A stretch of 64,000 bases of DNA from Paraoerskovia marina DSM 21750 (GCF_000701465.1 NZ_JNIY01000004.1:186001-250000), one strand, 5' to 3'; shown: positions 17,274 to 29,438, counted from the first letter of the stretch. Notes: generated by a model from the sequence alone, not told the origin. Program-made: numbers and translations.

Positions 17274-18122
17274 GTGCTGCCCGACCGCCTTGCCGTCGAC
17301 CGCACGCTCGTCATGGGCGTCGTCAACGTCACACCCGACTCCTTCTCGGACGGCGGCCGCTGGTTCACCCCCGACGCCGCCGTCGCGCACGGCCGGGCAC
17401 TCCTGGCCGAGGGCGCGGACATCCTCGACGTCGGCGGTGAGTCGACCCGACCGGGAGCCGGGCGCGTGAGCGTCGACGACGAGCTCGCCCGTGTGCTGCC
17501 CGTCGTCGAGGCCCTCACGGGGCTCGGCGCCGTCGTCAGCGTCGACACCACCCGCGCGGTCGTGGCCGAGAAGGCCGTCGAGGCGGGGGCGCTAATCGTC
17601 AACGACGTCTCCGGCGGCCTCGCCGACGCCCGGATGTACGAGACGGTCGCGCGCCTCGGCGTCGTCTACGTCCTGATGCACTGGCGCGGCCCCTCGGACG
17701 TCATGGACGACCTCGAGGCGTACGACGACGTCGTGCTCGACGTGCGCGAAGAGCTCGCCCGACGGGTCGAGGCCGCCTGTGCCGCGGGCGTCGACCGGTC
17801 GGACCTCGTCGTCGACCCCGGCCTCGGGTTCTCCAAGGCAGGAGCGGCCAACTGGCCTCTGCTCGCCCGCCTGCCCGAGCTCGACCTGGGCCTCCCCGTC
17901 CTCGTCGGCGCCTCCCGCAAGAGGTTCCTCGGGCACCTGCTCGCCGACGACGACGGCACCCCCGCGCCCCCGGAGCGGCGGGATCACGCCACGGCCGCGC
18001 TCAGCGCTCTGGCGGCCGCCTCCGGGGCGTGGTGCGTCCGCGTCCACGACGTCCGTCCCAGCGCCGACGCCGTCCGAGTTGCTGCCGCCTGGGGAGAGGC
18101 GGAGTCTGCAGGGAAGGTGTGA
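17274..18122 (+). CDS. folP: dihydropteroate synthase
   Basis: A 282-residue TIM-barrel enzyme that joins p-aminobenzoate to 6-hydroxymethyl-dihydropterin pyrophosphate, and the target of sulfonamides. It has MGVVNVTPDSFSDGG at the N-terminus, DVGGESTRPGA, VSVDTTRAVVAEKA and NDVSGG, all classic family motifs. The pterin-binding lysine lies in GASRKRFLG. GTG at 17274 starts 6 nt after the folE stop. It is followed after 63 nt by the folB-folK fusion. Confidence 0.96.
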   Translation: MLPDRLAVDRTLVMGVVNVTPDSFSDGGRWFTPDAAVAHGRALLAEGADILDVGGESTRPGAGRVSVDDELARVLPVVEALTGLGAVVSVDTTRAVVAEKAVEAGALIVNDVSGGLADARMYETVARLGVVYVLMHWRGPSDVMDDLEAYDDVVLDVREELARRVEAACAAGVDRSDLVVDPGLGFSKAGAANWPLLARLPELDLGLPVLVGASRKRFLGHLLADDDGTPAPPERRDHATAALSALAAASGAWCVRVHDVRPSADAVRVAAAWGEAESAGKV

Positions 18123-18185
18123 GAAGGTTCAGGGCGGTCTTCACAGAGCGCCACGGACCGTGAACGAACGATGCAGGAGGACGAC

Positions 18186-20045
18186 GTGAGCCAGTTTCCC
18201 GGAGGGCTTCTGGGGCCCGATGGATTTCCCTTGGACACCATTCGTCTGGTGGGGATCCGCGCGACCGGGTATCACGGGGTGCTCGACCACGAGAAGCGCG
18301 ACGGCCAGGAGTTCGGCGTCGACGTCACGCTGCACGTGGACACGCGCGCGGCCGCCGCGGGGGACGAGCTCTCCGCGACCACGAGTTACGCCGACGTCGC
18401 GGCCGACGTCGTCGACATCGTCACGGGGCCGTCCGCGGACCTGATCGAGACGGTCGCCGAGCGCATCGCCGCGACCGTCCTGACCAACCCGGGCGTCCAC
18501 GGCGTCGACGTCACCGTGCACAAGCCCGAGGCCCCCATCCCGGTCCCGTTCGACGACGCCGCCGTCTCGATCCGTCGCGACCGGGTGGTGCGCCGACCCG
18601 CCGTCGCGCCCGTGCCGATCGGCGGATCCGCGGAGGAGTCCGCGCTCGAGAACCTCCCGCCCGCCCCGGTCGTCGTCGGCCACGTGCGACTGCCTGACGA
18701 CGGCGCGGCCGCGACCGTCCCGGCAGCCGCACCTGTTCCCCCGCCGCCGGCGGAGGCACCCGCGGCAGCTGTTCCCGCCGGCGCCATTCCCGCCGACGCT
18801 GTGCCCGCGGAAGCGATGGCCGCCGAGCCCGCGGCCGCCGAGCCCGCGCCCGCCGAGCCGGCGTACGTCATCGACGCGCCGTCCTTCGAGCCGACGGCCG
18901 CCGCTGCCCCGCTCGCGGTCGACGAGAGCGACGTGCACACCGTCGGCGAGGGTGAGGCGCCCGTCGAGCCCGACGACGCGGGGACGGGCCCGGTCGCCGT
19001 CGACGAGATCATCGCCCCGACGGAACCCGAGCCCGAGCCCGAGCCTGAGCCTGCGGTACCGGCGGCCGCGGCCGGCGACGTCATGGACATGGTCCCCGAG
19101 AAGTTCGTCGACGTGGTGCTCGCTCTCGGGTCGAACGTCGGGGACTCGAAGCAGTCGCTGCGCGACGCCGTCACCGACCTGGACCGGATCCAGGGGCTCG
19201 AGCTGCGTGAGGTCGCGCCGCTCGCGCGGACGGAGGCGGTCGGTGGCCCCGACCAGGACGACTACCTGAACACCGTCGTCATCGCCCGCACGACGCTCTC
19301 GCCGCGGTCGCTGCTGCACGAGTGCCAGGCGGTCGAGACCGCGCACGGACGCGAACGGGCCGAGCGCTGGGGTCCGCGCACGCTGGACGTCGACATCGTG
19401 AGCTACGGGTCGATCGTCGACGAGACCCGTGACCTGACGCTCCCGCACCCTCGGGCTCGGGAGAGGGCGTTTGTCCTGGAGCCGTGGGCCCAGATCGACC
19501 CCGACGCAGTGCTGCTCGGCCTCGGTGGCGGCCCGGTGGCGGCCCTCGCGGGTACGGCGCCGGACGCCGGCGGGATCCGATGGATGGCGCTCGACTGGTT
19601 GACCGACGCGCCGATGTCGGGACCCCAGGAGACCGTCGCACCGGCGGAGGTGCAGGAGGCACCCGCGCCCGCACAGGCACCCGCGCCCGCACCGGCGGTC
19701 GCGCCTCCAGCGGATCCGGCCCCGGTGCACGACGAGCGTCCCGCACCCGCCCAGCAGCCGGTGCCGGTCGCGGCGGCGTCGACCGCGCCGCCCACCCCGG
19801 CCCCGTGGGCACCCCCCGAGAGCTTCCAGCCCGTGGGGTACGGCCGTCCCGCCGAGCGTGACGTCGAGCGCCCCGACTTCCCGGCGCGTCCGCAGCCCGT
19901 GGGCCCACGGCCCGTCGACTCGCAGGGCCTGCCCGCCCAGGTGACGGGGCAGCAGCCGAACGTGCCCTCGACCCCGGAGTCCTGGACGCCGTCCGCGCCG
20001 CAGCGCCGTCGCGTCCTCGGTCCGCCTGACGACACCACGAGCTGA
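18186..20045 (+). CDS. folB-folK: fused dihydroneopterin aldolase / HPPK (FolB-FolK) with long low-complexity linker and tail
   Basis: A 619-residue fusion doing two consecutive folate steps. Residues about 10-125 are dihydroneopterin aldolase (IRLVGIRATGYHGVLDHEK, with the conserved Y-H and Glu/Lys). Residues about 308-445 are 6-hydroxymethyl-dihydropterin pyrophosphokinase (VLALGSNVGDSKQSLRDAV and RWGPRTLDVDIV). They are joined by about 160 residues of Ala/Pro/Glu-rich sequence and followed by about 170 residues of similar composition. I chose GTG 18186 because AGGAGG sits 5 nt before it; an ATG at 18171 would place this site inside the gene. The fusion is known in some actinobacteria, but the added sequence is unusually long. 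Confidence 0.92.
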   Translation: MSQFPGGLLGPDGFPLDTIRLVGIRATGYHGVLDHEKRDGQEFGVDVTLHVDTRAAAAGDELSATTSYADVAADVVDIVTGPSADLIETVAERIAATVLTNPGVHGVDVTVHKPEAPIPVPFDDAAVSIRRDRVVRRPAVAPVPIGGSAEESALENLPPAPVVVGHVRLPDDGAAATVPAAAPVPPPPAEAPAAAVPAGAIPADAVPAEAMAAEPAAAEPAPAEPAYVIDAPSFEPTAAAAPLAVDESDVHTVGEGEAPVEPDDAGTGPVAVDEIIAPTEPEPEPEPEPAVPAAAAGDVMDMVPEKFVDVVLALGSNVGDSKQSLRDAVTDLDRIQGLELREVAPLARTEAVGGPDQDDYLNTVVIARTTLSPRSLLHECQAVETAHGRERAERWGPRTLDVDIVSYGSIVDETRDLTLPHPRARERAFVLEPWAQIDPDAVLLGLGGGPVAALAGTAPDAGGIRWMALDWLTDAPMSGPQETVAPAEVQEAPAPAQAPAPAPAVAPPADPAPVHDERPAPAQQPVPVAAASTAPPTPAPWAPPESFQPVGYGRPAERDVERPDFPARPQPVGPRPVDSQGLPAQVTGQQPNVPSTPESWTPSAPQRRRVLGPPDDTTS

Positions 20046-20053
20046 GCCGGATC

Positions 20054-20557
20054 GTGCAGCGGACGTCACTGCGCACGCTCGTCCTCGTCGTGCTCGTCAC
20101 GGCCGCCGTGGCGTGGACGGTGCTGCGGGTGGTCGAGAGCACCGGTGCGTACGTCTCGCCGGTCCCGTGGATCGTGGACGCGGCGCTCGTCGTGCTCGCC
20201 CTGGGCGTGCTCTGGGCCGGGTGGACGGTGCGCCAGTACATCGCGGGCGACCGTCCCTCGTTGAGCGGTGTCCGGGCCGGGCGGACCCTGATCCTCGCGA
20301 AGGCGGCCTCGTTGGCCGGGTCGCTGCTCACGGGCTGGTACGGCTCACAGGTCCTGCTCGTCGCCGGCCAGTTCGGGATCGAGGCGCGGGCCGACAAGGC
20401 CGTGGCTGCCGGGGTCGCGACGCTGTGCGCGGTGGGTCTCGTCGGGGCCGGCCTCGTCGCCGAGCACTGGTGCCGCGTGCCGCCGTCCGACCAGGACGAC
20501 GAGCAGAGCACACGCGGGCCGGAGGAGGAGTCCGGAGAAGCGGGCGCGCACGCCTGA
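20054..20557 (+). CDS. DUF3180 membrane protein
   Basis: A 167-residue integral membrane protein with about four helices (near residues 7-26, 38-58, 80-100 and 118-138) and a charged, acidic C-terminal tail. It matches the DUF3180 family (M. tuberculosis Rv3605c type) in position right after folK and in the central SGVRAGRTLILAKAASLAGS, which is the most conserved stretch. GTG start 8 nt after the fusion gene. No function is known for the family; location in the folate block is conserved in actinobacteria. Confidence 0.8.
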   Translation: MQRTSLRTLVLVVLVTAAVAWTVLRVVESTGAYVSPVPWIVDAALVVLALGVLWAGWTVRQYIAGDRPSLSGVRAGRTLILAKAASLAGSLLTGWYGSQVLLVAGQFGIEARADKAVAAGVATLCAVGLVGAGLVAEHWCRVPPSDQDDEQSTRGPEEESGEAGAHA

Positions 20558-20575
20558 CGGTGCCACAATGCATCC

Positions 20576-21064
20576 ATGACTTCGAGCGGACCGTTCGACC
20601 CTGACGGCATCACGTGGACGCGTGTCTCGACGCGCCTGGTGCACGCCCGGCTGATCACCGCGGGCCTGACGCTCGCCGTACCCCTGGTGGTGGGAGTCGT
20701 CCTCGCGCTGACGCTCTCGCCGTGGTGGTGGTTCCTCGGTGGCGGTGCCGCGGTGGTGCTCCTGGAGTCGATCGTGGTCATTCCCCGCCAGGTCGCGGCC
20801 ATCGGGTACGCCGAGCGCGACGACGACCTGCTGATCCGCCGGGGCATCCTCTTCCGCACCCTTGTCGTGGTGCCGTACGGCCGGATGCAGTACGTCGACG
20901 TGCAGGCCGGCCCGTTGGACCACCGGCTCAAGATCGCCACCCTCCAGCTGCACACCGCGAGCACGAGCACCGACGCGACGATCCCGGGCCTGCCTCCGCA
21001 CGAGGCTGACCGGCTGCGGGACCAGCTGGCCGCGCGGGGCGAGTCCCGGCTGGCCGGCCTGTGA
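20576..21064 (+). CDS. PH-domain membrane protein (YdbS-like)
   Basis: A 162-residue protein with two adjacent membrane helices (about residues 24-62) followed by a bacterial PH-like (bPH2, DUF304) domain containing RRGILFRTLVVVPYGRMQYVD, split here as RRGILFRTLVV and VPYGRMQYVD, the family's key segment. A CACAAT -10-like box lies 6 nt before the ATG, so this gene probably has its own leaderless transcript. Its stop overlaps the start of the next PH-domain gene by GTGA. In Bacillus the YdbS/YdbT pair has been linked to resistance to certain antimicrobials; the role here is unknown. Confidence 0.85.
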   Translation: MTSSGPFDPDGITWTRVSTRLVHARLITAGLTLAVPLVVGVVLALTLSPWWWFLGGGAAVVLLESIVVIPRQVAAIGYAERDDDLLIRRGILFRTLVVVPYGRMQYVDVQAGPLDHRLKIATLQLHTASTSTDATIPGLPPHEADRLRDQLAARGESRLAGL

Positions 21065-22647
21065 GCGAGGAGAACCTCCGCTGGCGGCGCGTCCACCCGG
21101 TGACACCGCTGGTGCGCGGGTGGGGGATCTTCCTGGCGGCGCTCGTCGTGGTCGCCAACACCCAGATCGACAACATCGGCGCAGGCGGGGGCATCCCGGG
21201 ATTCGGGGACCTGCTCTGGTCGATCGTCGGCCTGGTGGTCGTCCTGGTCCTCGGGATCGGGTTCGCCGCGCTGTCGTGGCGGTACATGAAGTACGCGATC
21301 GGCGAGGACACCGTCCAGGTCAACTCCGGGATCCTCTTCCGGCAGCAGCGGCGCGCACGGCTCGACCGGCTGCAGGCAGTCGACGTCGTCCAGCCGCTGC
21401 TGGGCCGGATCTTCGGCCTGGCGGAGCTCAAGCTCGAGGTCGCCGGTGGCGCGGACTCCGGGATCAAGCTCGGGATGCTCTCGTTGTCCGAGACCGAGGC
21501 TCTGCGCAACGAGCTGCTCGAGCGTGCGGCCGGGGTGCGGCAGGCCAAGCGGGCCGAGACCGCGGGGCAGGAGCCCGGAGCGTCGGACGCCCTGCCGACC
21601 GGGACGACGGGCACGGCCGCGACCGAGGACGGCGAAGGGCACGGCGAAGGGCTCGGCACCGTCGAGGTCGACGAGGCCGGTGTGCCCGGCGTGCCAGTCC
21701 GTGCCTCCGCCGGAGCTCCCGCGGACGCCGACGTCGTCCTGGAGGCGACCGCCGCACCGGAGCGGCCGGTCTTCGACGTCCCGGCGGGGCGCCTCGTCGG
21801 GTCGATCCTGCTCTCGTGGGAGCTGCTCGCGTTCGTCGTGGCGGTCCTCGCGCTCGCCGGGGTCGTCGCCGGGACGCGTGAGCCGTTCCTGCTGTTCGTC
21901 GTGCTCCCGGGCCTGCTGGGGTTCGGGGCGTTCGCGGTCTCGCGGTTCACCCGGGAGTTCGGGTTCGCGGCCGGGATCTCGCCCGACGGGATCCGGTTGC
22001 GCAGCGGTCTGCTCGAGACGCGCCGTCAGACCATCCCGCCGGGCCGGGTGCAGGCCGTGGTCGTGCACCAGCCGCTGCTCTGGCGCCGGCGGGACTGGTG
22101 GCGCGTCGAGGTGAACGTCGCCGGGTACGGGGGCTCGAAGGAGTCGGCCGCCGAGAGCGTCCTGCTGCCCGTGGGGACCCGGGCGGACGCGCTGCTCGCG
22201 GTCTGGCTCGTGCTGCCCGACTTCGGCACGGACGACCCCGTGGCCGTCCTGACGGAGGGGCTCGTCGGCGTCGGACCGAGCGAGCGGACCACCGTCTCGC
22301 CGCGGCGTGCCCGCTGGGTGGACCCCTGGTCGTGGCGCCGCAACGGCTGGTCGGTCACGGACCGCGCGCTGCTCCTGCGCTCGGGGTACTTCCACCGCAC
22401 GCTCGACGTCGTCCCGCACGAGCGCACCCAGTCGCTGGGTCTGCAGCAGGGCCCGTTGCAGCGGCGGCTGGGCGTCGTCACGTTCGCCGTGCACTCGACG
22501 CCCGGGCCGGTCTCGCCGGGCTGCCCGCACCTCGACGAGTCGGACGCCGTGGCCCTGACGGTCGCGCAGGCGGCTCGGGCACACGAGGCGCGCGAGCACG
22601 CGACGCCTGAGCAGTGGATGCGCACGGTCAGCGAGGGAGTGCTGTGA
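21061..22647 (+). CDS. PH-domain membrane protein (YdbT-like, triple bPH2)
   Basis: A 528-residue membrane protein with repeated units of two helices plus a bPH2 domain. Repeats of the signature are visible three times: [40 protein letters not shown] and [20 protein letters not shown]. An Ala/Glu/Gly-rich stretch (about residues 170-230) separates the first unit from the rest. It partners the shorter YdbS-like protein upstream, with which it overlaps by 4 nt. Function unknown; a membrane assembly is inferred from the paired-gene pattern. Confidence 0.85.
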   Translation: MSEENLRWRRVHPVTPLVRGWGIFLAALVVVANTQIDNIGAGGGIPGFGDLLWSIVGLVVVLVLGIGFAALSWRYMKYAIGEDTVQVNSGILFRQQRRARLDRLQAVDVVQPLLGRIFGLAELKLEVAGGADSGIKLGMLSLSETEALRNELLERAAGVRQAKRAETAGQEPGASDALPTGTTGTAATEDGEGHGEGLGTVEVDEAGVPGVPVRASAGAPADADVVLEATAAPERPVFDVPAGRLVGSILLSWELLAFVVAVLALAGVVAGTREPFLLFVVLPGLLGFGAFAVSRFTREFGFAAGISPDGIRLRSGLLETRRQTIPPGRVQAVVVHQPLLWRRRDWWRVEVNVAGYGGSKESAAESVLLPVGTRADALLAVWLVLPDFGTDDPVAVLTEGLVGVGPSERTTVSPRRARWVDPWSWRRNGWSVTDRALLLRSGYFHRTLDVVPHERTQSLGLQQGPLQRRLGVVTFAVHSTPGPVSPGCPHLDESDAVALTVAQAARAHEAREHATPEQWMRTVSEGVL

Positions 22648-23657
22648 GCGCCGGGGTCGGTGCGCGCCCCGGTCGCCTGGGTGTCGGGGTCGTCGGCGCC
22701 GGTCGGGTCGGCGCCGTGCTCGGCAGTGCTCTCCGTGCCGCCGGCCACGTGGTGGTCGGGGCGAGCGGGGTGTCCGAGGCGTCGCGCGAGCGCATCGACA
22801 CGCTGCTGCCCGGGGTCCCCGTGCTCGAGGTCCCGGACGTCGTCGAACGCGCGGAGCTGGTGGTCCTGGCCGTTCCCGACGACGCACTCGCCTCAGTGGT
22901 CGAGGGCCTCGCCACGACCGGGGCCTGGCAGCCCGGGCAGATCGTCCTGCACACCTCGGGCCGGTACGGCGCGAGCGTGCTCGACCCCGCGCGGCAGCGC
23001 GGTGCGATTCCGCTGGCGGTGCACCCGGCCATGACGTTCACCGGGACGTCCCTCGACCTGGCCCGTCTCGAGGGGACGACGTTCGCCGTCACCGCCCCCG
23101 GGCCGGTGCTGCCGATCGGGCAGGCGCTGGTCGTCGAGATCGGCGGCGAGCCGGTCGTGGTCGACGAGGCCGCCCGGGGGCTCTATCACGCGGGCCTCGC
23201 CCACGGGGCGAACCATCTGGTGGTGCTCGTCGCCCAGGCCGCCCAGGCGCTCGCGGCCGCCGGGGTGGAGCGTCCCGGCCGGGTGCTGGAGCCGCTGCTC
23301 GGGGCCGCGCTGGACGGCGCGCTGCGCGCGGCGGACTCGGGCACGACCGCGCCGCTGGAGCCCCTGGAGCCCCTGACCGACGGCGAGGTCGACCTCGCCG
23401 ACGATCTCCCGGCGGCGCGCGAGGGGTCCCCGGGGGCGATCGCCGCGCTGACCGGACCGGTGGCCCGGGGAGACGTCGGCACCGTCGTCGAGCACCTGCG
23501 CGTGCTCGAGGAGCTGGCCACCACGCAGGGCGCGACAGACGTCCCGGCGTCCTACCGGGAGCTCGCCCGGGCCGCGACGAGGCGTACCCTCGCCACGGCC
23601 CGTATCGACCGCCACCAGGCCCAGGGCCTGCTGGACGCACTGGAGGAAGACGAATGA
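22644..23657 (+). CDS. Rossmann-fold and DUF2520 domain protein
   Basis: A 337-residue protein with an N-terminal NAD(P)-binding Rossmann domain ([19 protein letters not shown]) of the ketopantoate-reductase/ProC-like type, and a C-terminal helical DUF2520 domain with [20 protein letters not shown]. Mycobacterial Rv3603c has the same design and sits at the same place just before panC. The role is unproven; its steady linkage to panC-panD suggests a part in pantothenate synthesis, possibly ketopantoate reduction, but that is inference. GTG start overlaps the previous stop; its own stop overlaps panC. Confidence 0.85.
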   Translation: MSAGVGARPGRLGVGVVGAGRVGAVLGSALRAAGHVVVGASGVSEASRERIDTLLPGVPVLEVPDVVERAELVVLAVPDDALASVVEGLATTGAWQPGQIVLHTSGRYGASVLDPARQRGAIPLAVHPAMTFTGTSLDLARLEGTTFAVTAPGPVLPIGQALVVEIGGEPVVVDEAARGLYHAGLAHGANHLVVLVAQAAQALAAAGVERPGRVLEPLLGAALDGALRAADSGTTAPLEPLEPLTDGEVDLADDLPAAREGSPGAIAALTGPVARGDVGTVVEHLRVLEELATTQGATDVPASYRELARAATRRTLATARIDRHQAQGLLDALEEDE

Positions 23658-24532
23658 CCGCCGTCGTGCACACGCGCACGGACCTCGCCGCCGCGCTCGA
23701 CGCGCATCCGGGCACGGGCCGTCGCGCCGTCGTGATGACCATGGGAGCGCTGCACTCGGGGCACCTCCTGCTCGTCGACGCCGCGCGCGACGCCGTCGGC
23801 TCCCAGGGGCAGGTGGTCGTGACGATCTTCGTCAACCCCCTGCAGTTCGGCCCCCACGAGGACCTGGACGCCTACCCGCGGGACCTGCCGGGCGACGTCG
23901 AGAAGCTGCACGGCCGTGGCGTCGACGTCGTCTTCGCGCCCGAGCGGGAGACCGTCTACCCGGGCGGCGACCCGCGCGTGACCGTCAGCGCCGGGCACCT
24001 CGGCACCATACTCGAGGGTGCGCAGCGTCCCGGGCACTTCGACGGCGTGCTCACCGTCGTCCACAAGCTGCTGCGGCTCACGCGGCCCGACGTCGCGGTC
24101 TTCGGCGAGAAGGACGCGCAGCAGCTGCTCGCGGTCCGGCGGCTCGTCCTCGACCTCGAGCACGACGTCGAGATCCTCGGCGTCCCCACGGCACGCGACG
24201 ACGACGGGCTCGCCCTGTCCTCGCGCAACGCCTACCTGAGCGCGGGGCAGCGGACCGACGGACTGGCTCTCTCGCGGGCGCTCGCCGCCGGCCGTGCCGC
24301 CGGTCCCCGGGGCGCGTCAGCCGTCCTCGCGAGCGCCTCCACGGTGCTCGCGGACGTCCCCGGGGTCCGGGTGGACTACCTCGCGCTCGTCGACCCGGTT
24401 ACCGTAGAGGAGGTCGACCCGTCCTTCAGCGGACGCGCGCTCCTGCTCGTGGCAGGACGAGTCGGGACTACCCGGCTGCTCGACAACGTTGCGGTAGAAG
24501 TGACCGCTCTCCCCGAGGAAGGATCGTCGTGA
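23654..24532 (+). CDS. panC: pantothenate synthetase
   Basis: A 292-residue adenylate-forming enzyme that condenses pantoate with beta-alanine using ATP. The nucleotidyl-transfer signature [13 protein letters not shown] has the HxGH motif, [19 protein letters not shown] binds pantoate, and the ATP loop is near LSSRNAYLS. Translationally coupled on both sides (ATGA with the DUF2520 gene, GTGA with panD). Beta-alanine is supplied by the next gene, panD. Confidence 0.96.
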   Translation: MTAVVHTRTDLAAALDAHPGTGRRAVVMTMGALHSGHLLLVDAARDAVGSQGQVVVTIFVNPLQFGPHEDLDAYPRDLPGDVEKLHGRGVDVVFAPERETVYPGGDPRVTVSAGHLGTILEGAQRPGHFDGVLTVVHKLLRLTRPDVAVFGEKDAQQLLAVRRLVLDLEHDVEILGVPTARDDDGLALSSRNAYLSAGQRTDGLALSRALAAGRAAGPRGASAVLASASTVLADVPGVRVDYLALVDPVTVEEVDPSFSGRALLLVAGRVGTTRLLDNVAVEVTALPEEGSS

Positions 24533-24981
24533 GCAACCCCGCGCCCGCGTCCCTGCAGCGTCCGATGATGATCGGCAAGATTCACCGTGCCACCGTGACG
24601 CAGGCCGACCTGCACTACGTCGGCTCGATCACCGTGGACGTCGACCTGCTCGAGGCGGCGGACCTGTACCCGGGCCAGCGCGTCGACGTCGTCGACGTCA
24701 CCAACGGCTCGCGCCTGACGACCTACGTCATCCCGGGCGAGCGCGGGGCCGGCGAGATCTGCATCAACGGCGCCGCGGCCCACCACGTACGCCCGGGCGA
24801 CGTCGTGATCCTCATCGCCTACGGGATGATGAGCTCCGCCGACGCGCGGCACCACCTGCCGAACGTCGTGTTCGTCGACGAGAAGAACAAGATCGTCGAG
24901 ATCTCCGACGAGCCCGGCCAGGTGCCCGACGGCTACGACCTCGAGCCGTCCGGCGTCCCGATCCACGAGTTCCAGGCGTGA
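24529..24981 (+). CDS. panD: aspartate 1-decarboxylase precursor
   Basis: A 150-residue pyruvoyl enzyme that makes beta-alanine from aspartate. Self-cleavage between Gly32 and Ser33 (YVGSITVD) forms the pyruvoyl group. [18 protein letters not shown] and the INGAAAH motif are diagnostic. There is a short variable N-terminal extension before MMIGKI. It overlaps panC and nadB by 4 nt on each side. Confidence 0.96.
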   Translation: MSNPAPASLQRPMMIGKIHRATVTQADLHYVGSITVDVDLLEAADLYPGQRVDVVDVTNGSRLTTYVIPGERGAGEICINGAAAHHVRPGDVVILIAYGMMSSADARHHLPNVVFVDEKNKIVEISDEPGQVPDGYDLEPSGVPIHEFQA

Positions 24982-26714
24982 CCGACGGCCCCCTGGGTCC
25001 GGTGCACCTGGCACGGACCCTCGCGGCCCCCGACCCCGGGTGGACCACCCGCGCCGACGTGATCGTCGTCGGTTCCGGCATCGCCGGCCTCACCGCCGCG
25101 CTCGAGCTGCGCACGCGGGTGCCGCGCGTGCTGCTGGTGACCAAGGGTCAGCTGTGGTCCGGATCGACCGTCTGGGCGCAGGGCGGCATCGCCGCGGCCC
25201 TCGCGCCGACGGACTCGCCGGCCGCGCACCTGGCCGACACGCTGGCCGCCGGCGGGGGAGTCTGCGACCCGGCCGCCGTCGAGGTGCTGGTCACGGAGGG
25301 CCCCGACCGTCTGCGCGAGCTCGTGGCCCGCGGCGCGACGTTCGACCTCGACGACGGCGGCCAGATCGCCCTGACCCGCGAGGGTGGGCACGGCGCCGAC
25401 CGGATCGCGCACGCCGGTGGCGACGCGACGGGGGCCGAGATCTCCCGCGCTCTCGTCGCGCAGCTGGAGGCCGTGCGCAACGACCCTGGTATCGAGGTGA
25501 TCGAGAACGCCCTCGTCCTTGACGTCCTGACCACGGACCCGCACGACGACGGTGCTTCCCGGGCCTGCGGTGTCACCCTGCACGTGCGGGGCGAGGGGTC
25601 GCGCGACGGCGTCGGACAGGCGCTCGCGGGGGCCGTCGTGCTCGCCACGGGCGGGATCGGGCAGGTCTTCCGCTCCTCGACCAACCCGCCCCAGGCCACG
25701 GCGGACGGCCTCGCGGCCGCACTGCGTGCCGGTGCCGAGCTCGGTGATCTCGAGTTCGTCCAGTTCCACCCGACGGTGCTCTGGCTCGGGTCCGCGGCCC
25801 AGGGGCAGCTGCCGCTGATCTCCGAGGCGGTCCGCGGGGAGGGCGCGGTGCTCCTCGACGTCGACGGCGTCCCCTTCATGCAGGGGGTCCACCCGATGGC
25901 CGACCTCGCCCCGCGCGACGTCGTCGCCCACGCGATCGTCCGCCGGATGGCCGCCACCGGCACGGACCACGTCCTGCTCGACGCCCGGCACCTGGGCGCG
26001 GACTTCCTCCGACGGCGGTTCCCCACCATCACCGCGCGGCTCGCGGACCAGGGCATCGACTGGACCGAGGTTCCCGTCCCCGTGGCCCCGGCGCAGCACT
26101 ACCACTCGGGCGGCGTCGTCACGGACCTCGACGGCCGGTCGACGATCGACGGCCTCTACGCCGTCGGCGAGGTCGCGTGCACGGGCGTGCACGGAGCCAA
26201 CCGGCTCGCGTCCAACTCCCTGCTCGAGGGGCTCGTCTTCGCCCACCGTGCCGCGCACGCGATCGCCGACCGGGTCGCGCGCGGTGAGCTCCGGCCCGGC
26301 ACCCCCGCCCGACGTCCCGGTCCCTCGGCCCTGGTCCCCGCCGCTGCGCGCGCCAAGATCCAGGCGACGGCGGCTGCCGGCCCCGGGGTGATCCGCACCG
26401 ACGACGGGCTGCGCCGCGCCGCCGCCCGTCTGGCCGGCGTGCCGACGGACGCGCACCTGCGGCACGCGGGGACGAGCGTCCTCGCCGCACCCCAGACGGC
26501 CGAGTGGGAGACCACCAACCTGCGCCAGATCGCCGCGGCGCTCACGGCCGCGGCCCTCGCCCGGACCGAGAGCCGCGGCGGTCACTACCGTGCCGACCAC
26601 CCGGACCTCGACCCTGCATGGGCCCGACGGGTCACCGTGGCGCTGGCCGACGACGGGGAGCTCGTGGTCACGGCCGGTGCGGACCGGGCCGCCGACGCTA
26701 CCGTTCTCCCGTGA
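24978..26714 (+). CDS. nadB: L-aspartate oxidase
   Basis: A 578-residue flavoenzyme of the succinate dehydrogenase/fumarate reductase family that oxidises aspartate to iminoaspartate for NAD synthesis. FAD is bound by [13 protein letters not shown]; the active-site region has THGxxR-like [18 protein letters not shown] and [31 protein letters not shown] is the C-terminal FAD segment. GTG start overlaps panD by 4 nt and its stop overlaps nadC by 4 nt. No nadA (quinolinate synthase) gene lies in the window, so that step must be encoded elsewhere. Confidence 0.96.
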   Translation: MTDGPLGPVHLARTLAAPDPGWTTRADVIVVGSGIAGLTAALELRTRVPRVLLVTKGQLWSGSTVWAQGGIAAALAPTDSPAAHLADTLAAGGGVCDPAAVEVLVTEGPDRLRELVARGATFDLDDGGQIALTREGGHGADRIAHAGGDATGAEISRALVAQLEAVRNDPGIEVIENALVLDVLTTDPHDDGASRACGVTLHVRGEGSRDGVGQALAGAVVLATGGIGQVFRSSTNPPQATADGLAAALRAGAELGDLEFVQFHPTVLWLGSAAQGQLPLISEAVRGEGAVLLDVDGVPFMQGVHPMADLAPRDVVAHAIVRRMAATGTDHVLLDARHLGADFLRRRFPTITARLADQGIDWTEVPVPVAPAQHYHSGGVVTDLDGRSTIDGLYAVGEVACTGVHGANRLASNSLLEGLVFAHRAAHAIADRVARGELRPGTPARRPGPSALVPAAARAKIQATAAAGPGVIRTDDGLRRAAARLAGVPTDAHLRHAGTSVLAAPQTAEWETTNLRQIAAALTAAALARTESRGGHYRADHPDLDPAWARRVTVALADDGELVVTAGADRAADATVLP

Positions 26715-27640
26715 CCTCCCTGCCTGACGCCGTCCCGTCCGCCGTCCCGTCCCTGGTCGACCCGCCGCTCGCACCGGCGTGGATCGCCCGCGCCGTCGAG
26801 ACCGCGCTTGACGAGGACCTCGGCGCGGCGCCCGGTCGGGACGTCACGACCCAGGCGACGGTCGACCCGTCGGACACCGGGGTGGCCGACCTCGTCGCGC
26901 GCGCCGAGGGCGTCGTCGCCGGCCTCGTCGTCGTCACCGAGACGCTCCGCCAGGTCGCGCAGCGCTTCGGCCTGCCCGAACCGGAGGTGACGTTCTCCGC
27001 CCGGGACGGGGACGCCGTCGTGCGCGGACAGGTCCTGGCCACCCTGAGCGGCCCCACGCAGGTGCTCCTGACGGCCGAGCGGACGCTGCTCAACCTCGCG
27101 AGCCGCGCGTCCGGCGTGGCGACGGCGACCCGTGCGTGGGCCGACGCCCTGGCCGGGACCGGTGCGCAGGTGCTCGACACGCGCAAGACGACGCCCGGGC
27201 TCCGCGCGCTGGAGAAGTACGCCGTCCGCGCGGGTGGCGGCACCAACAAGCGCATGGGTCTGCACGACGTCGCGATGGTCAAGGACAACCACGTGGTCGC
27301 GGCCGGCTCGGTGCGCGCCGCGATCGAGGCCGTCCGTTCACGCTTCCCGGACGTGCTGATCCAGGTCGAGGCCGACACGGCCGAGCAGGCCGACGAGGCG
27401 CTCGACGCCGGTGCCGACTTCCTGCTCCTCGACAACATGCCGACGCCCGTCCTGGAGGCGACCGTCGCCGCGGTCCGTGCCCGCGAGGCCACGGTCGGCC
27501 GGATCGAGCTCGAGGCCACCGGCAACCTGACGCTCGACCGGGCGCGCGAGGTCGCGCAGACCGGGGTCGACTACCTCTCCGTCGGGGCGCTGACGCACTC
27601 GGCGCCGATCCTCGACCTCGCCCTCGACCTGCGGTCCTGA
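26711..27640 (+). CDS. nadC: nicotinate-nucleotide pyrophosphorylase (carboxylating)
   Basis: A 309-residue type II phosphoribosyltransferase that turns quinolinate and PRPP into nicotinate mononucleotide with loss of CO2. Motifs: ERTLLNLASRASGVAT, DTRKTTPGLRALEKYAVRAGGG (split here as DTRKTTPGLR and ALEKYAVRAGGG), MVKDNHV and LLLDNMP. GTG at 26711 overlaps the nadB stop. It is the last gene of the long coupled block; no strong hairpin is seen in the 65 nt before lysS. Confidence 0.96.
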   Translation: MTSLPDAVPSAVPSLVDPPLAPAWIARAVETALDEDLGAAPGRDVTTQATVDPSDTGVADLVARAEGVVAGLVVVTETLRQVAQRFGLPEPEVTFSARDGDAVVRGQVLATLSGPTQVLLTAERTLLNLASRASGVATATRAWADALAGTGAQVLDTRKTTPGLRALEKYAVRAGGGTNKRMGLHDVAMVKDNHVVAAGSVRAAIEAVRSRFPDVLIQVEADTAEQADEALDAGADFLLLDNMPTPVLEATVAAVRAREATVGRIELEATGNLTLDRAREVAQTGVDYLSVGALTHSAPILDLALDLRS

Positions 27641-27705
27641 TCACACCGGGCCCCGAGTACGTCCGGGCCGACCAGGGACCGGACCACGGTCGGTAGGATT
27701 GCCGG

Positions 27706-29244
<1,539 letters not shown>

Positions 29245-29261
29245 GCGCGTAGGATTGCGTC

Positions 29262-29438
29262 GTGGATTCCCTCTGGCCGGCACTCGCCGCACTCGTCCCG
29301 TCGATCGGCGTCGGGCTCCTCTTCTGGTTCGCAATGCGTGCCGTTATTCGCGCGGACCGCAATGAGCGGCTCGCGGTCGCGCGAATGGAAGCAGAAGAGG
29401 ACGCGCGTGACGCAGCCGGCTCGAAAGATGCGAGCTGA
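29262..29438 (+). CDS. small membrane protein between lysS and lsr2
   Basis: A 58-residue ORF: one membrane helix (about residues 5-27, with WPALAALVPSIGVGLLFWF) followed by a charged cytoplasmic helix rich in Arg, Glu and Ala. GTG start lies 6 nt after a TAGGAT box at 29250-29255, the same arrangement as for lysS. This strongly supports a real, leaderless gene. Proteins of this type sit between lysS and lsr2 in related actinobacteria. Function unknown. Confidence 0.75.
   Translation: MDSLWPALAALVPSIGVGLLFWFAMRAVIRADRNERLAVARMEAEEDARDAAGSKDAS

Noticed and set aside
19279-22887. A 1202-residue open frame on the minus strand opposite folB-folK and the PH-domain genes
   Set aside because: It is antisense to several firm genes, has Arg/Pro/Gly-rich composition typical of GC-rich shadow frames and no family motif.
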